NCBI RefSeq assembly: GCF_003144195.1
Contig: NW_020290101.1
Coordinates: 1 to 49,730, forward strand
From: Ceraceosorus guamensis
Lineage: Eukaryota; Basidiomycota; Exobasidiomycetes; Ceraceosorales; Ceraceosoraceae
Reading direction: 5' to 3'
DNA length: 49,730 bases
Within the stretch, counting starts at the first letter, position 1, and each line of letters starts with the position of its first letter. Shown here one piece after another: positions 12,790-24,845 of the stretch. Under the pieces are notes generated by a model. That model had not been told where the DNA came from. It ran no database searches and worked only from the letters and a program-made list of their open reading frames with translations. The position numbers were made by a program, and so were the translations under genes.

Positions 12790-14575
12790 CCTGAGCTGGT
12801 CTCAGAAGTGAGTCGATCTTGTGACGCGTCTTGGGCGCGTGATGCTCGCACAAAGCACAGTTGCACCTCACTTGCAATTTGGTGCTGCGCCACAGACGAT
12901 TTGGCGAGAGTCACAGTGCGGCACCGATGAGGTGCGAAATTGAGAGGCGCAAGGTGTCGATGATGCCGACCTGAGCTCCGTCCCGCCAGTCCCAAGCGGA
13001 GGAGTGCGACGATTGCCCGCAAGAGAAGCGACTTCCGCTGGAATGTGCTCAAGTCCTAGAGCCTAATCGTGATTGGGATGGATTGTGAGACTACCGAGTA
13101 ATGGCTGCTAGGCTCGTCACCAGTAGTGGATCGTGTGCAGGCGGTCGGAGGGCGGAAGAAGCTTTGGTTTCCGGAAGTGTCAAGAAACACGAATGTACTG
13201 GTCTATGCTGTGAGCGCGGCCAACGCTGTTAAAGTGGGAACGCCGCGCTAGCCAGACCGCCCGCGTTTGTGTTGCCTGACGCTTGCGCCTGTTACTGTAG
13301 CTTGTTGCTGCTGCCGCGTCAATCGTGAATCGTGAATTGAACTCGTCTGCCTGGCACTCTGCTGCTGATGCTTGGGCGCGAAACGTCGACTGCTGGTGAG
13401 GTCTCAGATGGCGCTAGTGCGTACAGCAACAGCCCGCACTCAAGATTGACTACCGAGTTTCGGGGGGTCTGAGCGCGTGATGTGCTGCGTGACTCTTGAC
13501 TCTGACTGGTCACTCAGTCATCGTGAGTGACAGACTCAAAGTGCGCGCCATACACGCCTGCGTCACGCTTGCGGGCCCATGCATGGCCTATGCCACTGCG
13601 TTCTCAAGACGCCACGCTCTGTGCTGTCAAGTTGCGCGGTTGTGTGCCACGTGGTTCGGCCGTTGAGACCTGTAGCGCACGTGATCCTTACGACACGCCT
13701 AGCCTTTCCTTCCACCGACTCGCCATGCAAGAGAAGCTTATTCCTTCTCAATCAACACGAAAGAATAGCCCGACCGCATGATGCCATTAGGACTCCACCT
13801 TGAGACAGCTCCGGAGAGGCGAAGGAGATGGTAGCTTCCCGAGGCTCATCAGGACACGCCTCTCAACGAGTGTAGACATGTGTGCCTCGCGACCGGATCA
13901 CAAGCTTGAGTATGCGTCGAGATGGTTGTGACGAGAACCGAGTGTATGTAGCGCTGTCGAGCCCGAAGAGCGATGCTTGCCCCTCGGTGCTACGCAGCTA
14001 CAGTAGTAGCCCCCTTCCCGATCCGCCTCGGCAAAAATGGCCGAGTCTCTCATGCGGGACAGACTTGTACACGGCGCTGATGTTCTTCCTTAGCTTCCCG
14101 AGTCTTTCTTTTGCTTCCGCTGCGATCAGCCTTCGAACGAGCATACAGTGCAAGACTTATTTAGTCCGCACTCGTGCACTTTCCAATCTGCTGCAGATGT
14201 CCTCCTCGACCAAGCCGAGCTTTCTCCACAATTCATGCGGGAGCTGAAGGCCAGCTGCTCGACCGAGTCCAGTCGAGCCTCTTCGATGGCTGATCGGGCA
14301 GAGGAGCGATGCAGCGTGCTGTGCTGTATGCCCGCAATTCATATGCGCAACAAACACCCCTCATCCCACCTCTCTCCCAGGAGAGTCACAGTGCGGAGCG
14401 CGAGTGGCTTTTCTGCTCGGCAGGAAGCTTGGAATCTTCTGTCGTCGTGTACAGACCTTCCAGCGATTTGTACAATATGCATATAACTCGCATCCCTACA
14501 CCTTCTTGTCCACCATCACGTCCCTCAGGAAGCCATCAGCATTTCAGAAAAACGCCCTTCCCGAAATTACACACA
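12790..14575. promoter_or_regulatory. Divergent intergenic region between CBK1 and ACBP genes
   Basis: Both flanking genes point outward, so the 1.8 kb holds two promoters and 5' leaders. A doubled ATCGTGAAT motif lies at 13321-13338, and more TCGTGAGT/GACTC repeats at about 13485-13535. CATATAAC near 14480-14487, about 90 bp before the ACBP ATG, is a good TATA candidate. No gene is supported. Confidence 0.6.
14480..14487 (+). promoter_or_regulatory. Candidate TATA box of the ACBP gene
   Basis: CATATAAC sits about 90 bp upstream of the ATG. Similar CATATAAG boxes lie upstream of the desaturase and thioesterase genes in this window. Confidence 0.4.
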
Positions 14576-15372
14576 ATGTCTACCATTCCTCAGGACCCTC
14601 AATTCACAAAGGCGGTAGAGATTGCCAAGTGAGCGCTGCATGACTCGAGGCTGTGATAGCGGATGCGAATCCGCTGACGCTGACTATTCCTCCTGACAGC
14701 GACCCCAAGCGCGGTCTGAGCATCGGTCTCGGCATCTCCGAGAAGCTTGCTTACTGGGGCCTGTGAGTGTCCTTGCGAATAGTCCAGAGCTGGTGCTCTT
14801 CATCCTTCAGAGCGCACTTGCTCACTCCACACTCTCGTTTCTTCCGGCTCGACTCAGTTCTGAGCAAGGACTCAAGGGAGATGTCACTGGCGACCGTCCG
14901 GGCATTTTGCACGTCGAGGCTCGTCTCAAGTACGATGCGTGGGCCAAGAACCAGTGAGTCGACCGGTCTCGCCTGAGCTTAGAGGATTACTAGCGGAACA
15001 TGCCCTGCCGATGCCGGACACGACGCCGTCACGGGTCCTATTGGCACTCATACGAACTCTCATCTCTTCTCGCAGGGGTCTGGACCCTCAAGAGGCTCAG
15101 AAGCAGTACATCGAGAAGTTCATTGCTGTGAGTGCACGCATCAATTGCTGAACTTATCACTTGGAAGCGCTCACGCGTCCTTGCCCGACTTCGCTTGCCT
15201 TTCACGTACGCACGAACAGGACCTCGAGAAGCACTCTGCCAGTGAGTCTTGGTCATGATTCAATCGCTCTATGCTCGGTGCTGACGTGCAGTGCTTCCCT
15301 TGTCATTCTCACACTTTAGAGAAGCCCCAGTGCAACGAGTGGAAGGCGGAAGTCCTGGCTGCTAAGGCTTAG
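14576..15372 (+). CDS. ACB1: Acyl-CoA-binding protein, divergent
   Basis: Six-exon model, 112 residues: 14576-14628, 14700-14762, 14858-14953, 15076-15127, 15220-15241, 15320-15372; all GT-AG and in frame. The protein shows the ACBP core: GDVTGDRPG, then a LKYDAWAKNQG block matching the family KxKWDAW, then QKQYIEKF. The Lys and Tyr of the latter two blocks bind acyl-CoA in bovine ACBP. The helix-2 YKQ motif, however, reads SEQ, so the Lys that contacts the CoA 3'-phosphate is replaced by Glu. The helix 1-2 loop is also unusual. ACBPs buffer and deliver long-chain acyl-CoA in the cytosol. This copy may be a paralogue with altered binding. No signal peptide is seen. Confidence 0.88.
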
Positions 15373-17229
15373 CCTCTGAGCCTGATTCAATGTCGTCCAC
15401 GCTGGACGCAGCTCTACAGATTCTCACTACTTGCAATGCGATCGCCGTCACCTTCGTCTCACGCTGCGCAACCAGAGCTGGTTTTCGAGAATTGGCTCAA
15501 GAAGAATGCGGGCAGGCAGTGGTCAGCGTTGAAGCTTCTCGCTGTTGGGCGTGGGTGAGTATGATGGGTATCGAACGTATGATCGGTATTGAACATGTAT
15601 GGGACGGGTGGATGCCCTCTTTCTCCAATACGAATTGAGCAGAGGCTCGAAGAGTCCGCGGTGACCTGGCCTTCATCCGCGCAGCTCTCCATCCGGAACT
15701 AGACTCACCCTGTTGATCGCATACTCATGTCTTGACGTTCAATTGGCCGAGACTTGTGACTCTGACTCACTTTACAGCTCTTGAGGGGGTCTCGTAGTGA
15801 TTGTCACGCGGGGCTAGATACGTCATAGTCTTCCGGCCCGGCCCAGATGCTGCTTTTCAAGGCTCGATGAATCAGTGAAGTCAATGTGACTGCCACTTTT
15901 TGTGGAGACTGGATTGTACGACGAATTACGCCGAGATGTTCCTGTGCGAGCAGCATGCCGAGTCGATCTGAAGAGGACGTGTGCGACGAGGCTTACGCGC
16001 CCTTCTCATCAAGAGTGATGGCGAGGAACGCACCGAAGCGGCAAACGTGATTCCATAGGCGGGGTGCAGTGCGCTGTCATACAATTGTGGATGGTAGTTC
16101 AGCAACAACGAGCGGCACTTCATCAGTCACGAGAAACTGTCTGCATGCAAAGTACACGTACTGTAGTGAGTGAGTTGTGCAAGCCCTAGACACACATGTT
16201 TATCACATGTAGCCTTGTCCGTGCCGAAGCAGTCTGCGAATTCTACACAGGACTGCACAATCGTCCATGCCCGACAAATGGAGAGGGGTTAGTACAGACA
16301 CGGATAGGTGTCCGCTCACGGCTGTCTGACTTCATCGAAGGTGGGGACAGGGCAAAGCGGCAAAGCGGCAAAGCGCCTGGGTCGAAATCTCGGCAATCGT
16401 GAATGCGCTGCCAAAGTCGTGGTAGAATCACGATTGGCTGCGTGACCGCAGATTGAGAGAATCACAATCAAGAATCACGAATCTGAATGTGAATCATCCA
16501 GCATCGAATCGACCCGACCTATACATAGCTGCATGGCCCCGCTCACAGACGGAGGGGACGCACATGTACCTATACATATAACGCGTGCGCGACTCCCCCA
16601 GTCCGCGCTACATGCTGTATGCGATAGGCGAGTCTGGCTGCGCCCGTTTGGGCGTGCGTCGCACCCTAGCCGCCGTACAAATACCATCTCGAAGCTACAC
16701 CGCACGCAGCTGCGTGCCCACAGGTCTTTGCATGATCGTTTTCCTCTCGCGCACGCGCGGCTGATGTGAAAGTAGAATCTAGCTGCGCGGGGAACGCGCG
16801 CGCGCTCGCGCTGGTGCTGTGTGTTTGCATGCATGGGCTCGAGGCAGGTGCTGCGCTGTAAGCCCCAGTCGTGTGTGTTGTGACGCAGGCACACGCATGA
16901 GTTCATTTAAATGGAGGTAAAACTTCAAAGGTCATAAGTTGACGTTTTTGTATGTTCCAGCTGGGGCTCTAATCAAGGATTCAGAAATGAGCCACCAGAC
17001 TCAACTCCACCTCATCTCATGTTGTGTCTTGCGTCGACCGCAGGCTGGCGGTATAGCCAGAGAAGATCAACGTGTCGCCTACATCTCACCAATCCGAACT
17101 CCCTCCTACCTTTGCAATTCTCTCTCACTCTACGGAAATTGAGGTTTGCCCACCGGTCGCTACCGCGCACGCCTCGTTCACTGACTCCGGTCCTCAGCTA
17201 CGTCTGGCAGTCAAGAGTCAGAAGCCGAT
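15373..17229. promoter_or_regulatory. Intergenic region between ACBP and CDC14
   Basis: The first part is the ACBP 3' side; the last part is the CDC14 promoter. A tight group of AATCACGAAT-type motifs lies at about 16394-16405, 16425-16437 and 16471-16495. A GC-alternating stretch lies near 16785-16812 and TGCATGCATG near 16827-16836. No RNA or protein gene recognised. Confidence 0.6.
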
Positions 17230-20200
17230 ATGGGGACACAGCGGTCTACCACGTCTCGCGCAGCATCAAGTTCAACGCCGACGGTGCAGTCCGCCTCAAT
17301 GTCAGCAACCCTGTCCGGAGTGAGGGCGTCCCTTGATGCTACCCCAACAACACCCAAGCGGCCGCCAAATGCAGCTTCACCTCCCAGGCCCGCCGCTTCG
17401 TCTCGGAGCTTGCGCACCTACACCCTTACTCCCTCTGCTCCGGCCATTGGCACGCCAGAATACAAGAAGAGTACAGCCGCTACATCCTCTACGGTAAAGA
17501 CGGACCATCCGCTATCCTCTGAAGCGTCTGCTCCGCCTCGCGCAGCTGATGACAGCGACTTCCTGGACAGCGATGGGGAGCTGGATGTGGATGCGGATGG
17601 AGAGGAAGTGGAGAGTGTATGCGAGCTAGCAGAAACCCAACCAGGTGGAACCAGCAGTACACAAGCAACATCGTCCAGTTTTGTTTCTCTCGACGAGGGG
17701 CGGTCGAGTCAGTCGGCCATGCCCGAGCATCCCCTGATCGCAATGACACCGATACTCAGCTTCACTTGGTTCGACAAGGATCGCATGCCCAGTCCTACGG
17801 AGTGCCAGGCGGACCATGGTCGCAAGTGTGTCGTGATGCCCGAAGACCGCAAGGCTGAACGGGAACAGAAGAAGTTTCAGTGGCTCTCCATCGACGTCGA
17901 CTTGGGATACCTCAGCTTCTACAAGGACTGGGGACCGCTCAATATGGCCATGTTTTATCGCTTTTGTTTGCACGTAGCTTGCATGCACTTGGTGAGTTTC
18001 ACCGGCTATATGTTGGCACGGAGCAGAGTCGGCAGTCCAGAGAGCTAAGCCAGTAGACCACGCGCCGCGTAGGATCCGGATGAAGATCATCTCGTGCTGT
18101 ACACCTCTTCAGATCCACACAACAAGGCAAACGCGGCGTTGCTTGCTGCCATGTATGCGATGGTCATCGAAAGGCTTTCCCCTTGCGATGCCTTCCATCC
18201 ATTAGCTGAGGTGAGTGGCATTGCCTGACTTGGTCCTTCTAGGCAGCCTGAGCTAACGCACTCGGCTCTGCAGCTTGAGTTTGAGCCGTTCAGAGACGCT
18301 GGCTATGGGCGAGCCGATTTCTGCCTCACAATTCAAGACGTGCTGTACGGATTCCACAAAGCACGAGAGTGCGACGTCTTGCAGCTCGAGAATTTCAACC
18401 TGGACGAGTATGAGTGGTACGAAAGGGTAGAGAATGGTGATTGGAACTGGATCACGCCCAACATCATCGCCTTTGCGTCGCCGAACGACAAGGGGTGGGA
18501 AGCGGGCTTGAAGTTGCCGCCTGCTGAGCGCGAGAAGAGAACCAACGCTGCTTTTACCCGCTCCATCAAGTACTTCAAGCAGCATTCCGTGGGTGCAGTT
18601 GTCAGACTCAACAACCCTCTGTATGATCGCGAGGCGTACGAGCGCGTTGGAATCGAACATTATGTGAGTGCAGCAAGGCCAGACCAGTGCTCGTATAGGG
18701 CTCACGTCGTTCGCCCTTCGAATGCAGGACATGTACTTCGACGATGGCTCCAATCCTTCCGACCAGATTCTACGGGCTTTCATCAAGTTGGCCGATGAGA
18801 CTGTAAACAAAGGCAAAGTGATCGCAGTGCACTGCAAAGCTGGACTCGGCCGGACGGGTGTATTGATTGGCGCATACCTCATCTGGAAACATGGCTTTAC
18901 CGCTCAAGAAGTCATTGGATTCATGCGCATCATGAGGCCCGGATGTGTAGTCGGACCCCAGCAGCGCTTCATGTACGAGAACTTTGTCGAGTGGATTCGA
19001 TGGAGTACGCGCGATATTGCACTCAAGGAAGCGAGGGAAGCTATCGAAGCGGAGAAAGAGGCGCTGAAGAAGCAAGGTTTCGTAGAAGGGAGAAAAAGTC
19101 GCAAACGTGGTGCAGAAGACGAAGCGGACGATACATCAACGTCTACCGAGGAGCGGGAAGAGCGTGCTGTGGATGGACTTGTCACGCCCCGTGCCAAGAG
19201 AACACTTGCGGAGGTACCAAGCAGTGTAGCGCCAGCGATAAAGCCCACACCTTGCGTGGGACAGCCTCGAAAGAGCCCCAAGTCGACCAGGAAGCGCCAG
19301 GCTACTGCGCTGCGGCACGTCTCTTCCATCGGCTCGCTGACGCATGACACGCGCACAAAGAGCATGCCGGACCCTGCGGAGGCTGAGGCTGCAAAAAGCA
19401 CCGCTGCCCCTGTGACGGGCTTCATGCCCAGGTCTGTGAGCGACGAGAGCCTCAAAGCGCTTGCTGAGAACATCAGCAACCATTCTGGCAAGGCACCGCC
19501 TACGCCCGGCCCCTCTGTACGGCTGGAAGCTGCTGGCACAGGCATGCGCGGAGGCACGCCTCCTTTGGCACCTTCTACACCCGGCAGAGTATTGGGCGAA
19601 GCTCACCGCATCAACATGCAGGCCGGGCACGGTGGTGGAGTACTGCCAATGGGACTGTCTACGCCACCTAACCCGTCCGGCAGCTTTACAAAGATCAAAG
19701 CTGCGACAGTCGGTCGTCCCGTCAGGACACACCATGAGCGAAGACAGAGCACGATTGCAGCTCCTACCTTCATGGTCGATGATGTTTTTACGGATGCACC
19801 GCCTTCTGCGCACGCTTTTGCGCCTCCGTCTTCATCAGCTGGCGGTGCGCGGACAGCGAGCCCTCGGATACCGACTTTCCGCGCAAGTCCTCAGATCAAG
19901 ACAAAGTATGGTCTGCGCGATACGAGCAAAGACCATGCGCCGGGGTCGAGCATAGAAGTCGAAGATGGTGCGAGGTCAAAAACGTCATCAGCAGATGGCG
20001 CGGGGAATGGCGTTGCGGATAGAGTTGGCAGCAGTCAGACATCGGAGACGAGCGCCAGCAGTCGTGCGTCTGCGCAAAGATCCGCATCCGGCAGCTCCGC
20101 ACGAAGGCAAAAGATGTCTGGGGCGACTCGCATACCCAGCGGCTCGAGCAGGACGCGGACAAACGGAACGGCGCAATTGTCTGTCAGCGCGAAGCGCGCA

Positions 20201-20542
20201 GCAGCGTCGTCGTCTTCGCAGCAGCTGCAGCAGCAGCATGAGACGTGCAACGCGGCGACTGGGACGAATGGGCCCCGATCGGGCGTTGCGCGCGTCGCTG
20301 CGGCTACCAAGAGACTCTACGGACCGACCGTCGCATCGCTGGCAAGATCTCGAGGTGCTGAAGCTCCTGATTCATCCTCATCCTCACACGCATCCTCGGC
20401 TGCCTCTTTGACCGCAAGCCCTCAGCTCTCTGCATCCAGCAGGTCCGCGAGCCGAACGCCTAGCGCGGTCAATGGCGCTGTAAGACTTGGACGGGTGCGA
20501 CCGCGAAGAAGCAGCTTTAGCGATGCGGACCTCCAAATTTGA
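17230..20542 (+). CDS. CDC14: CDC14 dual-specificity protein phosphatase
   Basis: Four-exon model, 1034 residues: 17230-17991, 18073-18210, 18274-18663, 18728-20542; all phase 0. Residues 1-190 are a Ser/Thr/Pro-rich extension. The CDC14 N-terminal domain follows (YLSFYKDWGPLNMAMFYR; LEFEPFRDAGYGRADF; VENGDWNWITPN; VVRLNNPLYD), then the catalytic domain YFDDGSNP with the P-loop HCKAGLGRTG at 465-474 (C466, R472) and GFMRIMRPGCVVGPQQ. The last ~450 residues are disordered, Ser/Arg-rich and likely phosphoregulated. CDC14 reverses Cdk1 phosphorylation at SP/TP sites; in fungi it acts in mitotic exit, septation and DNA damage responses. The ATG at 17230 gives the long N-terminus; a later start is possible because CDC14 homologues usually lack so long a leader. 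Confidence 0.95.
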
Positions 20543-21303
20543 AGCGATTGCCCACCTGGGCCCCGTTTTTTCTTTTCCCGGACAGAAAACCGCATCGCGT
20601 CTTGTCTCCTATGCATCCTTTTTCCGTGCAATCACCAATGCTTTGCCCCCCTCCACCAAACTTTATGCATGCACGGCCAGACGGTGAAGAGGAGCGGATG
20701 GGTGCCTCGAACGCCTCGGGGAGCCGAGTGGCTGGCTGATGCGTGGTGGAGCGTATGCAGGAAATGTGTGCGCATTGCGAAAGATGGTGTGTTGCTGCAA
20801 GGGATGAGAGACGCGCACAGTACAGTACAGTAGGACAAGAAGGCGACTCTCGAAAGACGATGAATGTGTGTGTGTGTGTGTGAGAGAGTGTGTATGGGGG
20901 TGTGTTTGTGTATCACGTTTGGCACGGTCTGAGCATTGCCTTTTCTCAAGATGAAGATAGGCTAGTGATGGAGCGGATGCAAATTGTGCGTTGTCCTGTG
21001 TGGAAACACAAAAAAGGCAATGAATCGTAGCCTTGGCACGTAGCGATCCGGAGCACGAGCGCAAGTCGAAGGCATTGTCGAGTAGAGCAAGCAGCAGGGC
21101 GTTGCGAAAGGAGGAAGCTGAAGAACATCGAGCTTCCAAGGTCCAGGATGGGGGTCCACATTGCAGAGCAGAATTCTCTTTCTTTGTCGAGGAGGACGAC
21201 TCGCGTGCCCAGGGTTCGAGGGAAGAACATGAAAGGAGGAAGAAAACGGGTGAGGGGGGAGGGATTAAAAGCAAGAGCCTTAGGCTTCATACGCCCCGCC
21301 CTC
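20543..21303. other. Convergent 3' intergenic region, CDC14 and PalI genes
   Basis: Both flanking genes end here. It holds a (TG)n repeat at about 20865-20882 followed by GT-rich sequence to about 20916, and a short ACAGT repeat near 20818-20832. No gene is supported. Confidence 0.6.
20865..20882. repeat. (TG)n microsatellite
   Basis: Nine TG units followed by interrupted GT/GA-rich sequence, in the 3' region between convergent genes. Confidence 0.9.
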
Positions 21304-22265
21304 CTACTCGTCCTTGTCCTTATCTTCCAGCTTCTCCAAAGCTTTCCTCCTGCCTCTAGATCCATAATCCACCTCCTGATCCAGCGCACCTTCCAAGTCC
21401 TCCGACGCAGCAGCAGCATGTTCCAAGTTCAAGTTGCTCGAGGCGTTTCTGGAATGTCTGCCGCCGCCATGCGCGGAAGAAGATTTTCCAAAAGCTGTTG
21501 GCGTGCTGGCTGTGGTCCTGCTCGGATTTCTGCTGAGGGAATGCAGACTGCTACTCCCACCAGCGGCGTCTCCTCGCTCCGCTCTAGCAGCAGCAGTAGC
21601 GCTGCTACCAGAGAAGCCTAAGCCCAGACCTGCGGACGCCCCTGCTTCCCTGTCCGACGAGGTCAAGGGTTTGTCCATCTCGTAGGACCAGCCGCCAGCT
21701 GAAATGTTCCTCTGTCTTCGTCTGCTCTTGTGAGCGGAGAGAACTAGGAGCAGCATCAACGCGCTCAGGACCAGCGTGACCAGCGTCAACCAAAAAGCTG
21801 CGCCGTACCGAACGTCGATGACCGCTTGACCCAACGTGTTGATGGCCGAAGGGTCCGAGAGTCTGCGATGAGCGGGAACAAAGATGGCCAGGTCGATGAT
21901 GAAGGCTACCAGCGTCAAGAGAAAAGTGATGCACACCAAAAGTGGCGCAGAGAGGTTGGGCTTCTTCACTCCGACGAGCAAAGAGATCAAGGCGAAAAAG
22001 GAGAATGCGCAGGAAAGTGGATGCACGACCAGCTATTTGGGCCGGGGTGGGGGACAGGGGCAAGGGGAAAGAAGGAGGAGCAGCATGATGCGTTAGACTC
22101 GCAAGACGGCAAATTGTCAATCGAATGCCGTGTTGACCAGCACACCAATCCTACATTCAAGTGTATGAGCAAGCTGCAGCATCCAGAAGCTGTCGTTCGC
22201 GCTGTCAGCCATCCGCCAGCTTGGCATGGTCCCCTTCGCTTCGTCGGCAACCATGCGCACTCATG

Positions 22266-22322
<57 letters not shown>

Positions 22323-22992
22323 TAGGCTTCCCGTGACCCCATTTCAGGAGATCTTGAACTCACAGCTTTGGGCAAGCCGCCGCCTTCGGTGCCAAAGAAC
22401 ACCTCGACGATGGTGGAGTAGGTCGTATCTTTCCAGCCAAGGGATGAGCTTGGGCAGCTGAAGGAAGCCGGATTGATGACCGTCCCATCAACCAGCGTTT
22501 CCTCCGGCGTTCCTGTGCAGATCGTCCAAATTCCAAAGATGCTAAACTGCGCAATGTACAGGACAGACACGCACGCACGCGCACAGCATGGAGTTTGTCA
22601 GTTGCGATGGTTGTGATGCTGGGCTTAGACGGGCCGCCCATGGACATGGACTCTTGGCTCACCTGAGCAAAGCTCAAATCGAATCGTAGAAAGTCGATGC
22701 TCAGAATGGTAGGAAGCCCAATGGAGACTAGCAGCTGGATGATCCAATTGGCCAGGGCCAGAGCTACAGGCAACCAAGCCAGGGTGAATTGAACCCATTT
22801 GTTCTCCGAGGCGTGGAGCATGCCCAATTTGCTCATGAGGATGGAAATGGGACCTTGTCCGGCCGTGGAAGAGGAATGTGCGTGATGAGGGTGAGGGTAG
22901 TACCGATCCGAGTCCGTGTCGAATCTTCGAAAGCTGGAGTTGGGATTGAAACGCTTCGGAGAGAGGCTAGAGAGCCGAGAAAGGAGAGGCAT
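21304..22992 (-). CDS. RIM9: PalI/Rim9-like SUR7-family four-TM membrane protein
   Basis: Three-exon model, 413 residues: 22663-22992, 22364-22546, 21304-22032; all phase 0. TM1 (KWVQFTLAWLPVALALANW...) is in exon 1. An extracellular loop with FGIWTICTG and a C-P-S segment spans exons 1-2. Exon 3 starts LVVHPLSCAF and carries TM2-TM4, then a Ser/Gly/charged cytoplasmic tail ending EKLEDKDKDE. This is the SUR7/PalI plan. PalI/Rim9 helps place the PalH/Rim21 sensor at the plasma membrane for ambient-pH signalling, and some family members act in eisosomes. The second intron is 331 nt, long for this region, and carries a 54-base C tract (G in the transcript). The ATG is the first in frame; upstream lies a (CCAT)n leader that stays open but starts only with GTG. 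Confidence 0.82.
22269..22322. repeat. Poly-C tract, 54 bases, inside an intron of the PalI-like gene
   Basis: 54 consecutive C on the plus strand, so a G54 run in the PalI pre-mRNA about 41 nt after the 5' splice site. Its true length may vary or be misassembled, since homopolymers of this size are hard to sequence. Confidence 0.9.
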
Positions 22993-23041
22993 TGGGCGTG
23001 GTTGATGAGATGGCGAGATGCGGATCGCGGAGGAGGCGTCG

Positions 23042-23080
23042 AATGGATGGATGGATGGATGGATGGATGGATGGATGGAT
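23042..23080. repeat. (ATGG)n microsatellite in the PalI 5' leader
   Basis: About ten ATGG units, 50 bp upstream of the PalI-like ATG (CCAT on the sense strand). Read in the PalI frame it would give Ser-Ile-His-Pro repeats, but no in-frame ATG precedes it. Confidence 0.9.
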
Positions 23081-23209
23081 GACTGATTGGGGCCTTCCCT
23101 TGATTCGAAGTTTTGCAAAAGGCCAGTCTTGCTTCTCACTCAGCGGGGGAGAGGGGGGGTAACACTTGGGACAGCGTCGGGCCAGCGAGCAACCAATTGT
23201 GTCCAGCAG

Positions 23210-23273
23210 CGACGGCGACGGCGACGGCGACGGGGAAGGGGACAGCGATAGCGACAGCCACAGCCACAGCCAC
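23210..23273. repeat. Hexanucleotide repeats (CGACGG)n and (CAGCCA)n
   Basis: Two adjacent short hexamer arrays separated by an interrupted purine-rich link. No gene is associated. Confidence 0.85.
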
Positions 23274-24819
23274 ACTCGCGCGGGTGTCTGACTCTTTGTA
23301 CAGATCGAATCGAATGGCAACAAGTTTCAAAAGAAGGAACGGCAAATGGCAGGTTGGCTGTTGCGTGTTGATGGCCCCGAATCAAAGGTGAATGAATGGC
23401 GCACAGGTGTGGACATTACATTCGGCAACCCAACAAGCCCAAAGACAAACGCAAATGATCAACGTAAATAATTGCTTTCACTCACGACTATAGAGAACAG
23501 AAGACTCGCTCGCGGACTGCAGCAGCAGCAAGCAGCAAGGGGTGGGGGAGGCAGACGGCGACTCACACCCATCAGCAGCAGAAGAAGACACGCCGCCGCG
23601 CCCACAAATTCCCATCCATCGATTGCATATGCTGCAAAGGCATGCGGCGAGCGAGCGAGCGGCCAACTCTCACGCACGCACGCGGCTATGGAGTCAGGCT
23701 TGGCCAAGCAAGCAAGCAAGCAAGCAGATGGAGCGGGGTCCCAACGCGGAGGGATGGAGCGTCACGTCGGTTCTTTCCAGCAGCCTTGGCTGATGCAATT
23801 TGCACCCGCACCCGCACCTGCACCTGCACCTGCACAGCATGCCCCGGCAAGCCGGCTTCACCCCGCAAGCACATGCAGCAGCACGCGGAGTAGATCACTC
23901 ACACTTACGAGCAGGTGTGCTAGCTGCAAAGCACAAGGTAAGTGACCTGCATGCATGCCATGCGTATGCACGCATGCATGCCCTGCTGCACTCGACCCTT
24001 GACTCGTGGGTGGGTGCTATAGCCCAGCCTACAGCTACAGCGGTCTTCCATAGGTAGGAGCCATGCCATCTGAGCTGATTAATTGATGATGCACCTCTCT
24101 GCTCTCTTCAGCTGGCGATACATACAGTCGTGAGTCAGATGAGACTATTTGCGACCGCGAGTGGGACGCTTTGCCAAAAATCGTGATCGATTGTGATTGT
24201 TCATCGACCTCGCTCCGCCGAATTGGGTGTGCCTCGAGTCGGAGTCAATCCAAGATCGAGCTGATCGCCCCTCCTTTGCCTAGATATGGGCAAGAAGGAG
24301 TGTTCGGACATGCGCCGCCCACAATCGGGGCAAAGTACTCGTCCAGCCCCCCAAATTCTGTGTCAAGTTGCGTTCATTGAATGGAATGGAAGAGCGGAAT
24401 TTGGGCTTTTTGTCGCAAGAGGGCGATACAGATCAGTCATTCTTCGAACCATCGGCCTATTCGTGCTCCGTAGACACATCTTCACAATCTCGTCGCGATG
24501 GCATTGGAGCGATCGTTGGTGCTCTGTGGTGTGCCACCAAGACCATCTTGATGCGCCATTCACGATTGATCGCGCGCAGCGTGTCAGGACGAGCGTCTCG
24601 CCTTTGATCGAGCGGTCAAGGTCGATGCTAGTCAGGGGAGAGAATCCTCATGATAGAGAAGGTACAGGTCCACGCAGGCTGCAAGGACCTCACCGAAGAT
24701 TATGAACATCTTTGGCCACATCCCACATCATCCATCTAATTTGCAACGCCATTCTTCCCAACCGTTGGCAGCCAGAACGTCGTTCTACATCAGGCCGACC
24801 AGAATGAACCCGCAGCATC

Positions 24820-24845
24820 TATCTGTCTGTCTGTCTGTCTGTCTG
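24820..24845. repeat. (CTGT)n microsatellite
   Basis: About six CTGT units in gene-free DNA. Confidence 0.85.
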
